A stretch of DNA of 24,581 bases from JBKPFU01 sp046728975 (GCA_046728975.1 JBKPFU010000107.1:1-24581), one strand, 5' to 3'. Positions 14,439 to 20,917 are shown, counted from the stretch's first letter. The notes: generated by a model not told the origin, from the sequence alone. A program made the numbers and translations.

Positions 14439-14747
14439 ATGGCGAACAAGAACGAGCCCGACGTCGAAGGCCACGCCACCAAGGGCGCGGCAGCGGCAGC
14501 GGCACAACCGGACGTCGAAGGTCACGCGTACAAGGCGACCAAGGGCGCAACCAAGGGCGAGACCGAGGAGCCGGACGTCGAGGGCCACGCCTACAAGGCG
14601 ACCAAGGGCGCAACCAAGGGCGAGACCGAGGAGCCGGACGTCGAGGGCCACGCCTACAAGGCACAGTCGGGCGCAGAGGCCGACGAGGAGCCGGACGTCG
14701 AGGGCCACATGCTGAAGGGCGCGAACAAGCCAGCAGCGAACGCCTAA
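14439..14747 (+). CDS. Small PDVEGH-repeat protein, unknown function
   Basis: A 102-residue hydrophilic protein made almost entirely of five spaced PDVEGH motifs. Their first codons are at 14457, 14508, 14571, 14634 and 14691, spaced 17, 21, 21 and 19 residues apart. Between them are Ala/Lys/Thr/Gly/Glu-rich linkers such as AYKATKGATKGETEE. There is no signal peptide or hydrophobic segment, and the composition suggests a disordered protein. The invariant Asp, Glu and His in each unit could bind metal, or the units could be repeated cores of a processed peptide; both ideas are speculation. The ATG at 14439 is chosen because of an excellent AAAGGAGG site 5 nt upstream. The gene ends in a strong terminator. 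The protein family is not known to me. Confidence 0.8.
   Translation: MANKNEPDVEGHATKGAAAAAAQPDVEGHAYKATKGATKGETEEPDVEGHAYKATKGATKGETEEPDVEGHAYKAQSGAEADEEPDVEGHMLKGANKPAANA
14508..14633 (+). repeat. Tandem repeat: two 63-bp units within the PDVEGH gene
   Basis: Units 14508-14570 and 14571-14633 encode the same 21 residues and are nearly identical in DNA, differing at a few third positions near the start. This indicates recent in-frame duplication. Diverged partial units flank them on both sides. Confidence 0.85.
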
Positions 14748-14771
14748 CGACGACCTAGGTCGATGAAAAGA

Positions 14772-14796
14772 GCCCGGGCACCACCCGGGCTTTTTT
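14772..14796 (+). terminator. Rho-independent terminator
   Basis: GCCCGGG-CACCA-CCCGGGC followed by TTTTTT, 24 nt after the PDVEGH gene stop. The preceding GAAAAG gives a short T-run on the other strand, so it may also end the convergent GAF gene, whose stop codon overlaps the T tract. Confidence 0.93.
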
Positions 14797-15434
14797 CATT
14801 GGCGGAGAATCTTCTCGAGCGCGTCGAGCAGGCGAAGCGCCGGCCGCCGTTCCTCCGGGTCGAGCTCCTCGAGGGCGGCGGCGATCTTCGCCAGCGCAGC
14901 GGCGTCGCCCCCTTCGGCGTCGAGCATCTGCTGCGCGCGCCTGCCCCGCTGCAGGAGGTCGAGCGCGATTGCCGCCTGGTTCGCGAACAGCCCCAGCAGC
15001 TCCATCTCGGCGAGCGAGAACCGCGCCTCCTGCGGACGGTCGAGCACCTCGAGCACGCCGAGCGAGCGCTCCTCGTACAGCAGCGGGACGGCCATCAGGC
15101 CCTTCGGCACGTACCCAGTGCTCTCGGCCACGTCCCGGCCGAACCGTGGATCCTGCATGACGTCCTCGATCACGAGCGGCTGGCGCGTCACGAGGACCCA
15201 GCCGGCGATGCCCGTGCTGGATGGAAACCGCTTGCCGACGAGCTCGTCCGCCCCCTCACCGGCGACGGCCTCGAAGACGAGCTCGTCTGCCTCCTCGTCG
15301 TGCAGGAAGATCGACGACGCCTTCGCGCCGAAGATCGATCGCGCCACTTCGACGATCGATTGCAGCAGCGCCGCGTGCGCCTGCTCCGACGGAAGAACGC
15401 CCGCGGAGACGATCGCGCGCAGGTCCTCGCTCAT
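14796..15434 (-). CDS. GAF-domain protein (free-standing sensor)
   Basis: A 212-residue soluble protein with a single GAF domain (about residues 20-165), showing KASSIFLHDEEADELVFEAV, STGIAGWVLVTRQPLVIEDV and a C-terminal strand-helix GVLEVLDRP...LLGLFANQAAIAL. A helical tail (about 165-212) follows and may be a dimerisation or partner-binding element. There is no output domain, so it presumably works through another protein. The GAF ligand, such as a cyclic nucleotide or a small redox molecule, cannot be read. The ATG at 15434 has AAAGGG 7 nt upstream. It is the last minus-strand gene of the cNMP/sigma/subtilase cluster, separated from the subtilase by a 142-nt gap with a strong hairpin. Confidence 0.85.
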   Translation of the reverse strand: MSEDLRAIVSAGVLPSEQAHAALLQSIVEVARSIFGAKASSIFLHDEEADELVFEAVAGEGADELVGKRFPSSTGIAGWVLVTRQPLVIEDVMQDPRFGRDVAESTGYVPKGLMAVPLLYEERSLGVLEVLDRPQEARFSLAEMELLGLFANQAAIALDLLQRGRRAQQMLDAEGGDAAALAKIAAALEELDPEERRPALRLLDALEKILRQ

Positions 15435-15524
15435 AGGCCAACCCTTTGGCGTATGAGCGTGGGGAGGGGTGTGACCAGCGCGGAGCGAGTGGGAGGTTCC
15501 CCCGATTCTATGGAGAAGGGGGCT

Positions 15525-15551
15525 CGTGGGGGAAACAGGGTTTCCCCCACG
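15525..15551. repeat. Strong perfect hairpin between the subtilase and GAF genes
   Basis: CGTGGGGGAAAC-AGG-GTTTCCCCCACG, a 12-bp perfect stem with a 3-nt loop, 26 nt downstream of the subtilase stop on the minus strand. No T tract follows on either strand, so it is not a classical terminator. A second stem precedes it: CCCCC, then TTCT, loop ATGG, AGAA, GGGGG within 15498-15521. The rest of the 15435-15576 gap contains further GGGAG and GCGAGC motifs but no gene. It is probably a dispersed palindromic repeat or a transcript-stabilising structure. Confidence 0.7.
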
Positions 15552-15576
15552 GGAGCGAGCCGAAGGCGAGCGACGG

Positions 15577-16428
15577 TCATTCCTGCGCTCCGACGTTCGA
15601 CGAGGTGAGATAGAGGACGCTCTTGAGCTGGAACGGGGTCAGCTCCGGATGCTTCGACAGGATCAGCGCGCAAATTCCGCTCATGTGCGGCGTGGCGAAG
15701 CTGTTCCCAGTGGAGACGATCCGGCCGCCGCCGATCCACGCGATCTCGACGCCGACGCCGCGCGCGAAGAACTCCACCGGGGGCGACGGGTTGTAGAAAA
15801 ACGTGAGCGGGTCTTTCTCCTCGTGGCTGCCGACCGAGATCACCGAGGAGAAGCGCCATGGGTAGCTCTCGACCGGCATGTTGTGCGCCGAGGCAACGAG
15901 GACCGTTCGCCGGAAGTATGCGCTGTCGGCCAGCTCGTGCAGCATCGACGCGAAGCGCTGCTTCGTCGTCGACAGGCTCATGTTGATCACGTCGAAGCCC
16001 TGCTCGACGGCCCATTTGAGCCCGCCCAGCAGCACCCCGCCCGAGCCGGTGAAGCCGGCGCCGAGGACGCGAACGCTGAAGAGGCTGCACTCCGGGGCGA
16101 TCGAGCGGATGATCCCCGCGCATCCCGTTCCGTGGCCGCAGAGGTCGCCCTCCGTGTCCTCCGCGATGACCGGTTCGTCGTCCTCGTCGAGTGAAACCGC
16201 GACCGCGCCCTCGACGTCACCGACCAGCTCGTGGCTCGCGTCGACGCCGCTGTCGAGGATGCAGACGCGGATGCCCTTGCCGGTCGCGCCGCCGAAGGCC
16301 CACTCACGGGTAACGCGGTCGGGCCACTCGACCCCGATCTCGATCCCCGCCGCGGCGCCCGCGGGCAAGCTCCACGCTGGAAGCGGCTCGCCGGTCTCGC
16401 GCTCGGGCTCTCGTTCAGCCTCGGCCAT
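15577..16428 (-). CDS. Intracellular subtilisin-like serine protease (S8)
   Basis: A 283-residue subtilase with a complete catalytic triad: D59 in RVCILDSGVDASH, H99 in DLCGHGTGCAG and S243 in GNSFATPHMSG. The oxyanion-hole Asn is probably N183 in LVASAHNMP. There is no signal peptide, prodomain or C-terminal extension, so this is most likely a compact cytosolic protease. The N-terminal 20 residues are acidic and could be a short inhibitory or targeting tail. The ATG at 16428 lies 6 nt after TAGGAT, giving a leaderless-type start. It is 41 nt downstream of the 84-residue partner of a sigma factor, which raises the possibility of regulated proteolysis of a signalling protein. That link is inference. 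Confidence 0.9.
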   Translation of the reverse strand: MAEAEREPERETGEPLPAWSLPAGAAAGIEIGVEWPDRVTREWAFGGATGKGIRVCILDSGVDASHELVGDVEGAVAVSLDEDDEPVIAEDTEGDLCGHGTGCAGIIRSIAPECSLFSVRVLGAGFTGSGGVLLGGLKWAVEQGFDVINMSLSTTKQRFASMLHELADSAYFRRTVLVASAHNMPVESYPWRFSSVISVGSHEEKDPLTFFYNPSPPVEFFARGVGVEIAWIGGGRIVSTGNSFATPHMSGICALILSKHPELTPFQLKSVLYLTSSNVGAQE

Positions 16429-16434
16429 GCGTTG

Positions 16435-16440
16435 ATCCTA
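16435..16440 (-). promoter_or_regulatory. Leaderless-type -10 box (subtilase gene)
   Basis: TAGGAT on the minus strand, 6 nt before the ATG at 16428. It suggests the protease can be transcribed independently of the sigma-factor operon. Confidence 0.5.
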
Positions 16441-16469
16441 AGCGGGACCGCGAGGTTGTGAGGCGGCGC

Positions 16470-16724
16470 TCAGGACGTCGAGAAACGCCTGCGAAGCTCC
16501 TCGACGAGAGGTCGATCGGGCTCGTAGCCCTCCTGCGCGAGCGCCGCCTCGAGGTCGGTGATGAGCGCTTCTCGGAAGGCCGCATCGGCCTCGGCGCGAG
16601 CGATGATCTCGTCCAGGTCGCGGCACGCAAAAGGAAGCTCCTGCGCGGCGCGAACCCACCCTTCGGGCGCGGGTGGAAGTCGGCGAATCAACTCCGCCAG
16701 CCGTTCTTCGTCGTACGCGTCCAT
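16470..16724 (-). CDS. 84-residue protein coupled to the sigma factor (possible anti-sigma or partner)
   Basis: An 84-residue soluble, acidic, mostly helical protein beginning MDAYDEERLAELIRRLPPAP. Its ATG shares one base with the sigma-factor stop (TGATG), implying coupled translation and matched dosage, a common arrangement for sigma factors and their anti-sigma factors. It lacks the membrane helix and the HxxxCxxC zinc motif of typical ECF anti-sigmas. Its only Cys is in LPFACRDLDE. The middle (LDEIIARAEADAAFREALI) and C-terminus (LEAALAQEGYEPDRPLVEEL) are predicted helices. A longer open frame upstream is the antisense shadow of the sigma gene. The regulatory role is inferred only from position. 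Confidence 0.72.
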   Translation of the reverse strand: MDAYDEERLAELIRRLPPAPEGWVRAAQELPFACRDLDEIIARAEADAAFREALITDLEAALAQEGYEPDRPLVEELRRRFSTS

Positions 16725-17293
16725 CACGTCACCTGCCCACCTGACGGGGCTGCGAGCGGGTTTCTTCCCTGATACGCGTCGCGAAGCTTGCCCAAACAGC
16801 GCGAAATGCGGCTTGCGATCGTTCCCGGCGGGAGATCGAGCGCCTCTCCGATCGTCCGGTAGCTCTCGTCGCGGGCGAAGAAGCGGTCGAGGATCTCCCG
16901 GCAGTTTTCCGACAACGTCGCCATGGCCTCGTGCACTGCAAAGGCCTCGTCCACCTGGGCGATCACATCGTCCACCTCGTCCGGGACCTCGTCCGCCTCG
17001 GATGGCTGCTCTCGCGCAGCGCCGCGAAGGCGGTCGATGCAGACGCGCCGGGTCAGCTGTGCGATCCACGGCCTGACCGCGTCATCGTCGCGCAGCGAGT
17101 CGAGGCGCTCGTACACGCGCGCGAAGACCTCCTGGAACACGTCTTCGGCGTCGTGCTCGCGCAGCCGGAACGCCTGCACGCAGATCGCGTAGACATAGCG
17201 CGAGAAGCGGTCTACGAGCAGCCCCCATGCGCCCTGGTCGCCGTCGCGGCAAAGGGCGACAAGCTGGGCGTCTGAGACGAACGCCGCGTTCAT
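16724..17293 (-). CDS. ECF-like RNA polymerase sigma factor
   Basis: A 189-residue sigma-70 family protein with regions 2 and 4 only. Region 2 (about residues 20-92) includes DRFSRYVYAICVQAFRLREH, the core-binding DAEDVFQEVFARVYERL, and WIAQLTRRVCIDRLRG. Region 4 (about 127-172) shows LSENCREILDRFFARDESYRTIGEALDLPPGTIASRISRCLGKLR, a helix-turn-helix for the -35 element. An acidic linker (EADEVPDEVDDVIAQVDE) joins them. The ATG at 17293 follows the cNMP-binding gene by 19 nt, and the stop overlaps the 84-residue gene by one base, so all three are likely one operon. Its target promoters are unknown. Confidence 0.9.
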   Translation of the reverse strand: MNAAFVSDAQLVALCRDGDQGAWGLLVDRFSRYVYAICVQAFRLREHDAEDVFQEVFARVYERLDSLRDDDAVRPWIAQLTRRVCIDRLRGAAREQPSEADEVPDEVDDVIAQVDEAFAVHEAMATLSENCREILDRFFARDESYRTIGEALDLPPGTIASRISRCLGKLRDAYQGRNPLAAPSGGQVT

Positions 17294-17312
17294 CTCGCCG
17301 CACGCCGCAGCG

Positions 17313-17729
17313 CTAGTGCTCGCGCTGCTCCGCCGCGCGGAGGCGCTTCGCCATCGCCTGGAGGAGCTTCCAGGCGATCCTCGAGTCCGTCTCGACCAGC
17401 GGCCGGAACTCCCAGGAGGTGAGCCCGTAGCAGCGGAGCTCGCTGTCGGCGGTTACGGTGGCTGTTCGGGCGCCGTCGTCGATCAGCGCTATCTCGCCGA
17501 AGTAGTCGCCCGGACCCAGCGACGCGCGCTCCTCGCCCTGGACGGAGACCTTCGCCGTCCCGTCCGCGATCACGAAGAAGCCGATGCCGCCGGTGCCCTC
17601 GGAGGCGATCGTGTCGCCGGGGTTGAACGTGCGCTCCTTGAACGACTTGGCGACCTGCTGGAGCTCTTTCTGCTCGAGGTCCGAGAAGAGGGGAACGCGA
17701 TGGAGAAGATCGACTGGAGCTTCGGCCAT
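17313..17729 (-). CDS. Stand-alone cyclic-nucleotide-binding (CRP-like) domain protein
   Basis: A 138-residue protein consisting only of a cNMP-binding beta-roll, without the DNA-binding helix-turn-helix of CRP/FNR. It has LLHRVPLFSDLEQKELQ at the start and the phosphate-binding cassette GDYFGEIALIDDGARTATV with F77-G-E79 and the ligand-contact pair R88-T89, so it should be able to bind cAMP or a relative. The C-terminal helix (SRIAWKLLQAMAKRLRAAEQ) is where dimerisation usually occurs. The cassette is very like that of the MFS fusion at 12656-14329. It probably acts by partner contact, and the sigma factor encoded 19 nt downstream is the obvious candidate. The start is 6 nt after TAGAAT. Confidence 0.9.
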   Translation of the reverse strand: MAEAPVDLLHRVPLFSDLEQKELQQVAKSFKERTFNPGDTIASEGTGGIGFFVIADGTAKVSVQGEERASLGPGDYFGEIALIDDGARTATVTADSELRCYGLTSWEFRPLVETDSRIAWKLLQAMAKRLRAAEQREH

Positions 17730-17735
17730 GGCGCG

Positions 17736-17741
17736 ATTCTA
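17736..17741 (-). promoter_or_regulatory. Leaderless-type -10 box (cNMP/sigma operon)
   Basis: TAGAAT on the minus strand, 6 nt before the ATG at 17729. Its first three bases are also the TAG stop codon of xseB, so a promoter is embedded at the end of the upstream gene. Confidence 0.5.
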
Positions 17742-17957
17742 TGCCGGTTTCGCCGGGTTCGCAGCTTCGACCCGCTGTGCAAGCTCCTCGATCCGCCCCT
17801 CGGCGGCATCGAGCTTCGCGAGGCAGAAACGATAGAGCTCCTCGCCTCGTCCCCAAAGGGCGATTGCCTCGTCGAGCGGCGCTTCGCCGCTCTCGAGACG
17901 CTGGACGATCTGCTCCAGCTCTTTCTGGGCGTTTTCGAACGTCTGTTCAGTCGACAT
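17739..17957 (-). CDS. xseB: Exodeoxyribonuclease VII small subunit
   Basis: A 72-residue helical hairpin protein that binds XseA to form exonuclease VII, which degrades single-stranded DNA to oligonucleotides. The sequence shows the family pattern TFENAQKELEQIVQRLESGE, APLDEAIALWGRGEELYRFC and LAKLDAAEGRIEEL. The length is normal for the family. The ATG at 17957 fits the family N-terminus (MSTEQTFENA), and an upstream extension of the open frame is the xseA antisense shadow. The start lies 11 nt inside xseA, so the subunits are translationally coupled. The C-terminal tail is Ala/Pro-rich. Confidence 0.93.
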   Translation of the reverse strand: MSTEQTFENAQKELEQIVQRLESGEAPLDEAIALWGRGEELYRFCLAKLDAAEGRIEELAQRVEAANPAKPA

Positions 17958-19089
17958 GCGCGCCGAACCTTCCGTCACCGACCTCCACGTCGATCTCCTG
18001 GCCCGGGGCAACATCCGCCGTCGATCGCACCAGCGTTTCGCCACGACGCACGATGGCGTACCCGCGTTTGACCGTAGCGGTCGGCGACAGCGCCCGCAGG
18101 CGCCCTGAGGCGTGCTCGAGTGCCGCGCGCCGCCGCTCCAGGAGGAGCTTCGGCGCGCGCCGGAGGCGGTCGCGATCGGCGGCGAGTGTCTCGCGGTGGC
18201 GTTCGAGCACGCGCCGCGCGCCCCGTTCGAGGCCCGCCCTCGCGCGGTCGAGACGCTCGAGCAGCTGCGCCAGGTCCGGAACGACCATTCGCGCGGCCGT
18301 GCTCGGCGTCGATGCCCGCACGTCGGCGGCCAGGTCGCAAAGCGGCGTGTCCTGCTCGTGTCCCACGGCCGAGACGATCGGGACGGGACAGGCCGCTACG
18401 GCTCGCACGAGCTGCTCGTCGCTGAACGGAAGCAGGTCCTCGAAGCTGCCGCCGCCGCGCGCGAGCACGATCACGTCGACGCCGTCGATCCCGCATAGGC
18501 GGCGAAGCGCGTCCACGATCGCACGCGCCGCCCGCGGGCCCTGAACGTACGTTTCGGCGACGACGACGTCCGCGGGCGGAAAGCGCGTCGTCACGGCCGT
18601 CAGCACGTCGCGCTTCGCGGCGGCGTCGTTTCCCGTGACGAGGCCGATCCGGCGGGGCAGGACGGGCAGCGGCCGCTTTCGCTCGGCCGCAAAGACGCCC
18701 TCCGCGGCGAGCTTTCGCTTCAGGCGCTCGATCGCGGCCAGATGGTCGCCGAGCCCGAAGCGCTCGAGCGAAAGCGCCCGCAACCGGAACTCGCCGCGGG
18801 CTTCGAAGAAATCGGGCCGGCCGTAGACGTGGATGCGATCACCGTCGACGATCTCGAGCCTGAGGCCGTCGAACTGCCCACGCGGCATCGAAACCGCGAG
18901 GCACGCGCCGTCGGAGGGATCCTTCAGCGTGAAGAAGACGCTCTGCCAGCGCGGGTGGCGTTTGAGCTCCGTTACCTCGCCCTCGACCCAGACGGTCGGA
19001 AGCCGCGACAACCAGCGGGAAATGCCGCGGTTGAACGCGGAGACGGAGTAGACCTTGCGGTCGCCGTGCCGGACCGCCTCGACCTTCAT
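17947..19089 (-). CDS. xseA: Exodeoxyribonuclease VII large subunit
   Basis: The 380-residue catalytic subunit of exonuclease VII, a cytosolic single-strand nuclease used in repair. An N-terminal OB fold (about residues 15-105) contains VWVEGEVTELKRHPRWQSVF and the DRIHVYGRPDFFEARGEFRL strand. The catalytic core follows with RIGLVTGNDAAAKRDVL, VQGPRAA, VIVLARGGGSFEDLLPFSDE and SAVGHEQDTPLCDLAADVRA, all diagnostic. A helical arm (about 270-320) and a C-terminal LSPTATVKRGYAIVRR module complete it. It is shorter than the 456-residue E. coli enzyme, mainly through a shorter helical arm. The ATG is 7 nt after a TACGAT box. Confidence 0.95.
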   Translation of the reverse strand: MKVEAVRHGDRKVYSVSAFNRGISRWLSRLPTVWVEGEVTELKRHPRWQSVFFTLKDPSDGACLAVSMPRGQFDGLRLEIVDGDRIHVYGRPDFFEARGEFRLRALSLERFGLGDHLAAIERLKRKLAAEGVFAAERKRPLPVLPRRIGLVTGNDAAAKRDVLTAVTTRFPPADVVVAETYVQGPRAARAIVDALRRLCGIDGVDVIVLARGGGSFEDLLPFSDEQLVRAVAACPVPIVSAVGHEQDTPLCDLAADVRASTPSTAARMVVPDLAQLLERLDRARAGLERGARRVLERHRETLAADRDRLRRAPKLLLERRRAALEHASGRLRALSPTATVKRGYAIVRRGETLVRSTADVAPGQEIDVEVGDGRFGAHVD

Positions 19090-19096
19090 CGCGACG

Positions 19097-19102
19097 ATCG
19101 TA
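19097..19102 (-). promoter_or_regulatory. Leaderless-type -10 box (xseA-xseB)
   Basis: TACGAT on the minus strand, 7 nt before the ATG at 19089 and within the 26-nt gap after the 63-residue gene. Confidence 0.5.
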
Positions 19103-19115
19103 GCCGCGGGAAGGC

Positions 19116-19307
19116 TTAAAGCAGAATGCGCGCCGCCGTCTCCGGCGGGCAGCCTTCGCCGATGAGCTCGACCGCGCGGTGGAGATCGGCGTCACTGTGC
19201 GCGATCTTCTCCGCCAGGGGAAGTGGGAAGCCGGCCTCCATCAGGATGTGCAGCCGCCAGCTCTCGACTTTGCCGCGCTCGTCATGGGTTTCGGTGATCT
19301 GGCTCAT
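19116..19307 (-). CDS. Small conserved-looking helical protein, unknown function
   Basis: A 63-residue product beginning MSQITETHDERGKVESWRLH, with ILMEAGFPLPLAEKIAHSDA and LHRAVELIGEGCPPETAARI following. The pattern of a helix, an AGFP turn, a helix and a GCPPETAARIL ending resembles a three-helix UBA/CUE-like bundle; this is a visual impression only. There is no signal or membrane segment. The ATG at 19307 is preferred because the longer open frame upstream is antisense-like sequence over the coiled-coil gene. It sits 62 nt after the coiled-coil gene and 26 nt before xseA on the same strand, so it may be co-transcribed with either. The coding signal (GC-rich third positions) is good. Confidence 0.65.
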   Translation of the reverse strand: MSQITETHDERGKVESWRLHILMEAGFPLPLAEKIAHSDADLHRAVELIGEGCPPETAARILL

Positions 19308-19369
19308 CGCGTCGTCCGTGTCCGTTCGCCCTTTCCTAGACGAACCCTGCAGCCGTAAGTTTGCGCCGT

Positions 19370-20728
19370 TTATTCGTCGCGAAACACCCCGGACATGCGG
19401 CTTTCCGCGCCCGCTGCGGCTTCTTCGAGGCGGCGCGAGAGCTCGGTCACGCGCGCATGGAGAACCGTCCGCTCGGCTTCGGCGTCGGCGGCGGTCGCCT
19501 GGAGCTGCGAGCGGAGCTCCGTCTCCGTCCGCGCGATCTGAGCCTGAAGGTCGGCGAGGAACTCGTCGCGTCGGCGTTCGAGGACGGCTGTGATCTCGTC
19601 GAGCCGTCGCTCGATTCGACGTGCACCGGCGTCGGAAACCTGGGCGAGTCGCTCGGCAAGGACGGTTTGGGCCTGGCGCTCGAAGTTCGCGACCGCCTTG
19701 TCGAGCTCGCGCGAGAGGCGCCTGGCCGCGTCCTCGCGGGCCTGTCGGACGGCCTCGGAAAACTGCTGAACCGCGCTTTCGGACAAGCTGTTCGCGGTGC
19801 GCTCGACGACACGCGACATTTGGTCGAGCTGGCGCCGCTCCACGTCGGCGAAGCTGGCCTGGATCCGCCGAACGGCGTCGCCCTCTTCGGCGGCGACGCG
19901 ATCGCTTAGCTCGCGCTCGCGGTGACGGAGCCGATCCGACACCTCGTGCAGCGCCCGGCGGCGAGCATTTTCGTGCGCCTCCAGCTCCTCGCGCGCGCGC
20001 CCTGCCGCTTCCTGCGCCGCCCGATCGAAGTCCTCGCGGAGCTTGACGAGGCTCGCTCGCTGCTCCTCGCTCGCCGACTGCAGCTCGTCTGTTTCGCGCT
20101 TCATCCTGGCCTCGGCGGCGTCCAACGCCTCGCGCTGCCGCTGCTCCAACGGTTGCAGCTGCGCCGCGAGCGACTCCTGCGCGCGCTCGAGATCGCGGCT
20201 CCATTCCCGCAACCGTTGGTCGACGCGCGACTCCACGCGCGCGAGCGCCTCCGCGAGCTCCGCCGACGCCCGCCGCTCGCGGTCGGCGACGAGCGTCCGG
20301 CGCTCCTCGGCAATCCGGCGCTCCTCGTCCGCGAGCAGCGAGGCCGATTCGGCCCGCGCCCGCGCCAGCGTGTACTCGAGCTCGCGCGCGCGTTGCGCGC
20401 TCTCCCGTTCGACCACCTCTTCCAACCGTCGCTCCGCGTCGCTGAGCGTGTCCTCGATGCGCCGGCCGCGCGCCACCGCCTTGTGAAGGAGCGAGGCGGT
20501 GGCGGCGACGAGCGCCGCCGCCGTCAGCCCACCGGCTGCGAGCGCGAGCTCGGCGCTCGGGTCGAGGACGACGAAGATCCACGCCGCGACCGCCGCAGAC
20601 GCGATCAGCGCACACAGGCGGACGAACCAACGGGTCTGGCCGCGGTCGAGCGCAGCGGCGCCGAGCGCGAGGAAGGCGGCGACTGCCGCGACCACGAACG
20701 CGATCTCGAAGGCGAGCTCCGGGCTCAC
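19370..20728 (-). CDS. Membrane-anchored long coiled-coil protein
   Basis: A 452-residue protein with three N-terminal transmembrane helices (about residues 6-27, 35-54 and 60-82), followed by roughly 360 residues of almost unbroken charged coiled coil rich in Glu, Arg, Ala and Gln, with few helix breakers. Typical stretches are RRLEEVVERESAQRARELEY and LDEITAVLERRRDEFLADLQ. There is no recognisable catalytic domain; RmuC-like proteins share an anchor-plus-coil design, but I see no nuclease core. It may be a scaffold or cell-envelope organiser. The GTG start lies 7 nt after TACCAT. The gene is directly downstream of the nested palindromic element and is followed by the 63-residue gene. Confidence 0.8.
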   Translation of the reverse strand: MSPELAFEIAFVVAAVAAFLALGAAALDRGQTRWFVRLCALIASAAVAAWIFVVLDPSAELALAAGGLTAAALVAATASLLHKAVARGRRIEDTLSDAERRLEEVVERESAQRARELEYTLARARAESASLLADEERRIAEERRTLVADRERRASAELAEALARVESRVDQRLREWSRDLERAQESLAAQLQPLEQRQREALDAAEARMKRETDELQSASEEQRASLVKLREDFDRAAQEAAGRAREELEAHENARRRALHEVSDRLRHRERELSDRVAAEEGDAVRRIQASFADVERRQLDQMSRVVERTANSLSESAVQQFSEAVRQAREDAARRLSRELDKAVANFERQAQTVLAERLAQVSDAGARRIERRLDEITAVLERRRDEFLADLQAQIARTETELRSQLQATAADAEAERTVLHARVTELSRRLEEAAAGAESRMSGVFRDE

Positions 20729-20735
20729 CGCAGGG

Positions 20736-20741
20736 ATGGTA
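20736..20741 (-). promoter_or_regulatory. Leaderless-type -10 box (coiled-coil gene)
   Basis: TACCAT on the minus strand, 7 nt before the GTG at 20728 and 8 nt outside the terminal repeat of the palindromic element, whose sequence would therefore supply the -35 region. Confidence 0.5.
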
Positions 20742-20749
20742 GGGGACTA

Positions 20750-20913
20750 GGAGGGCTTGGCGGGATGCCGCTCGTCGCCGGGGCGCGATGGCCGGTGCGA
20801 GGCAAGGACGCAGGGAGCGTTCGTATTGAACGAAATACGGACACGACCGAGGACGCAGCCTCGCACCGGCCAGCGCGTTCCGGCGGCCTAGCCTGTATTC
20901 CGCCAAGCCCTCC
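20750..20913. repeat. 164-bp nested palindromic (MITE-like) element with dispersed-repeat copy 2
   Basis: The ends are perfect 14-bp inverted repeats, GGAGGGCTTGGCGG (20750-20763) and CCGCCAAGCCCTCC (20900-20913). Inside is a second perfect 15-bp pair, TGGCCGGTGCGAGGC (20789-20803) and its complement (20858-20872). The centre holds CGTATT-GAACGA-AATACG (20822-20839). Positions 20797-20864, read on the minus strand, are the counterpart of the element at 8426-8492. No open frame of note and no transposase are present, and I cannot see a convincing target-site duplication. It fills the gap between the UbiA-like gene's stop (4 nt away) and the coiled-coil gene's promoter. Confidence 0.78.
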
Positions 20914-20917
20914 CAAC

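Noticed and set aside
12711..14708. Long open frame antisense to the PDVEGH gene and in another frame of the MFS gene
   Set aside because: Its composition is Arg/Ala-rich low complexity with no domain. It is produced by GC-rich codon bias of the real genes and of the tandem repeat.
14439..14747. CRISPR array at the regularly spaced 63-bp repeats
   Set aside because: The repeats are adjacent, in frame and encode a protein with a ribosome site and terminator. There are no unique spacers and no cas genes.
15431..15576. Possible coding sequence through the subtilase-GAF gap
   Set aside because: The frames here only read through hairpin sequence in continuation of an out-of-frame subtilase shadow.
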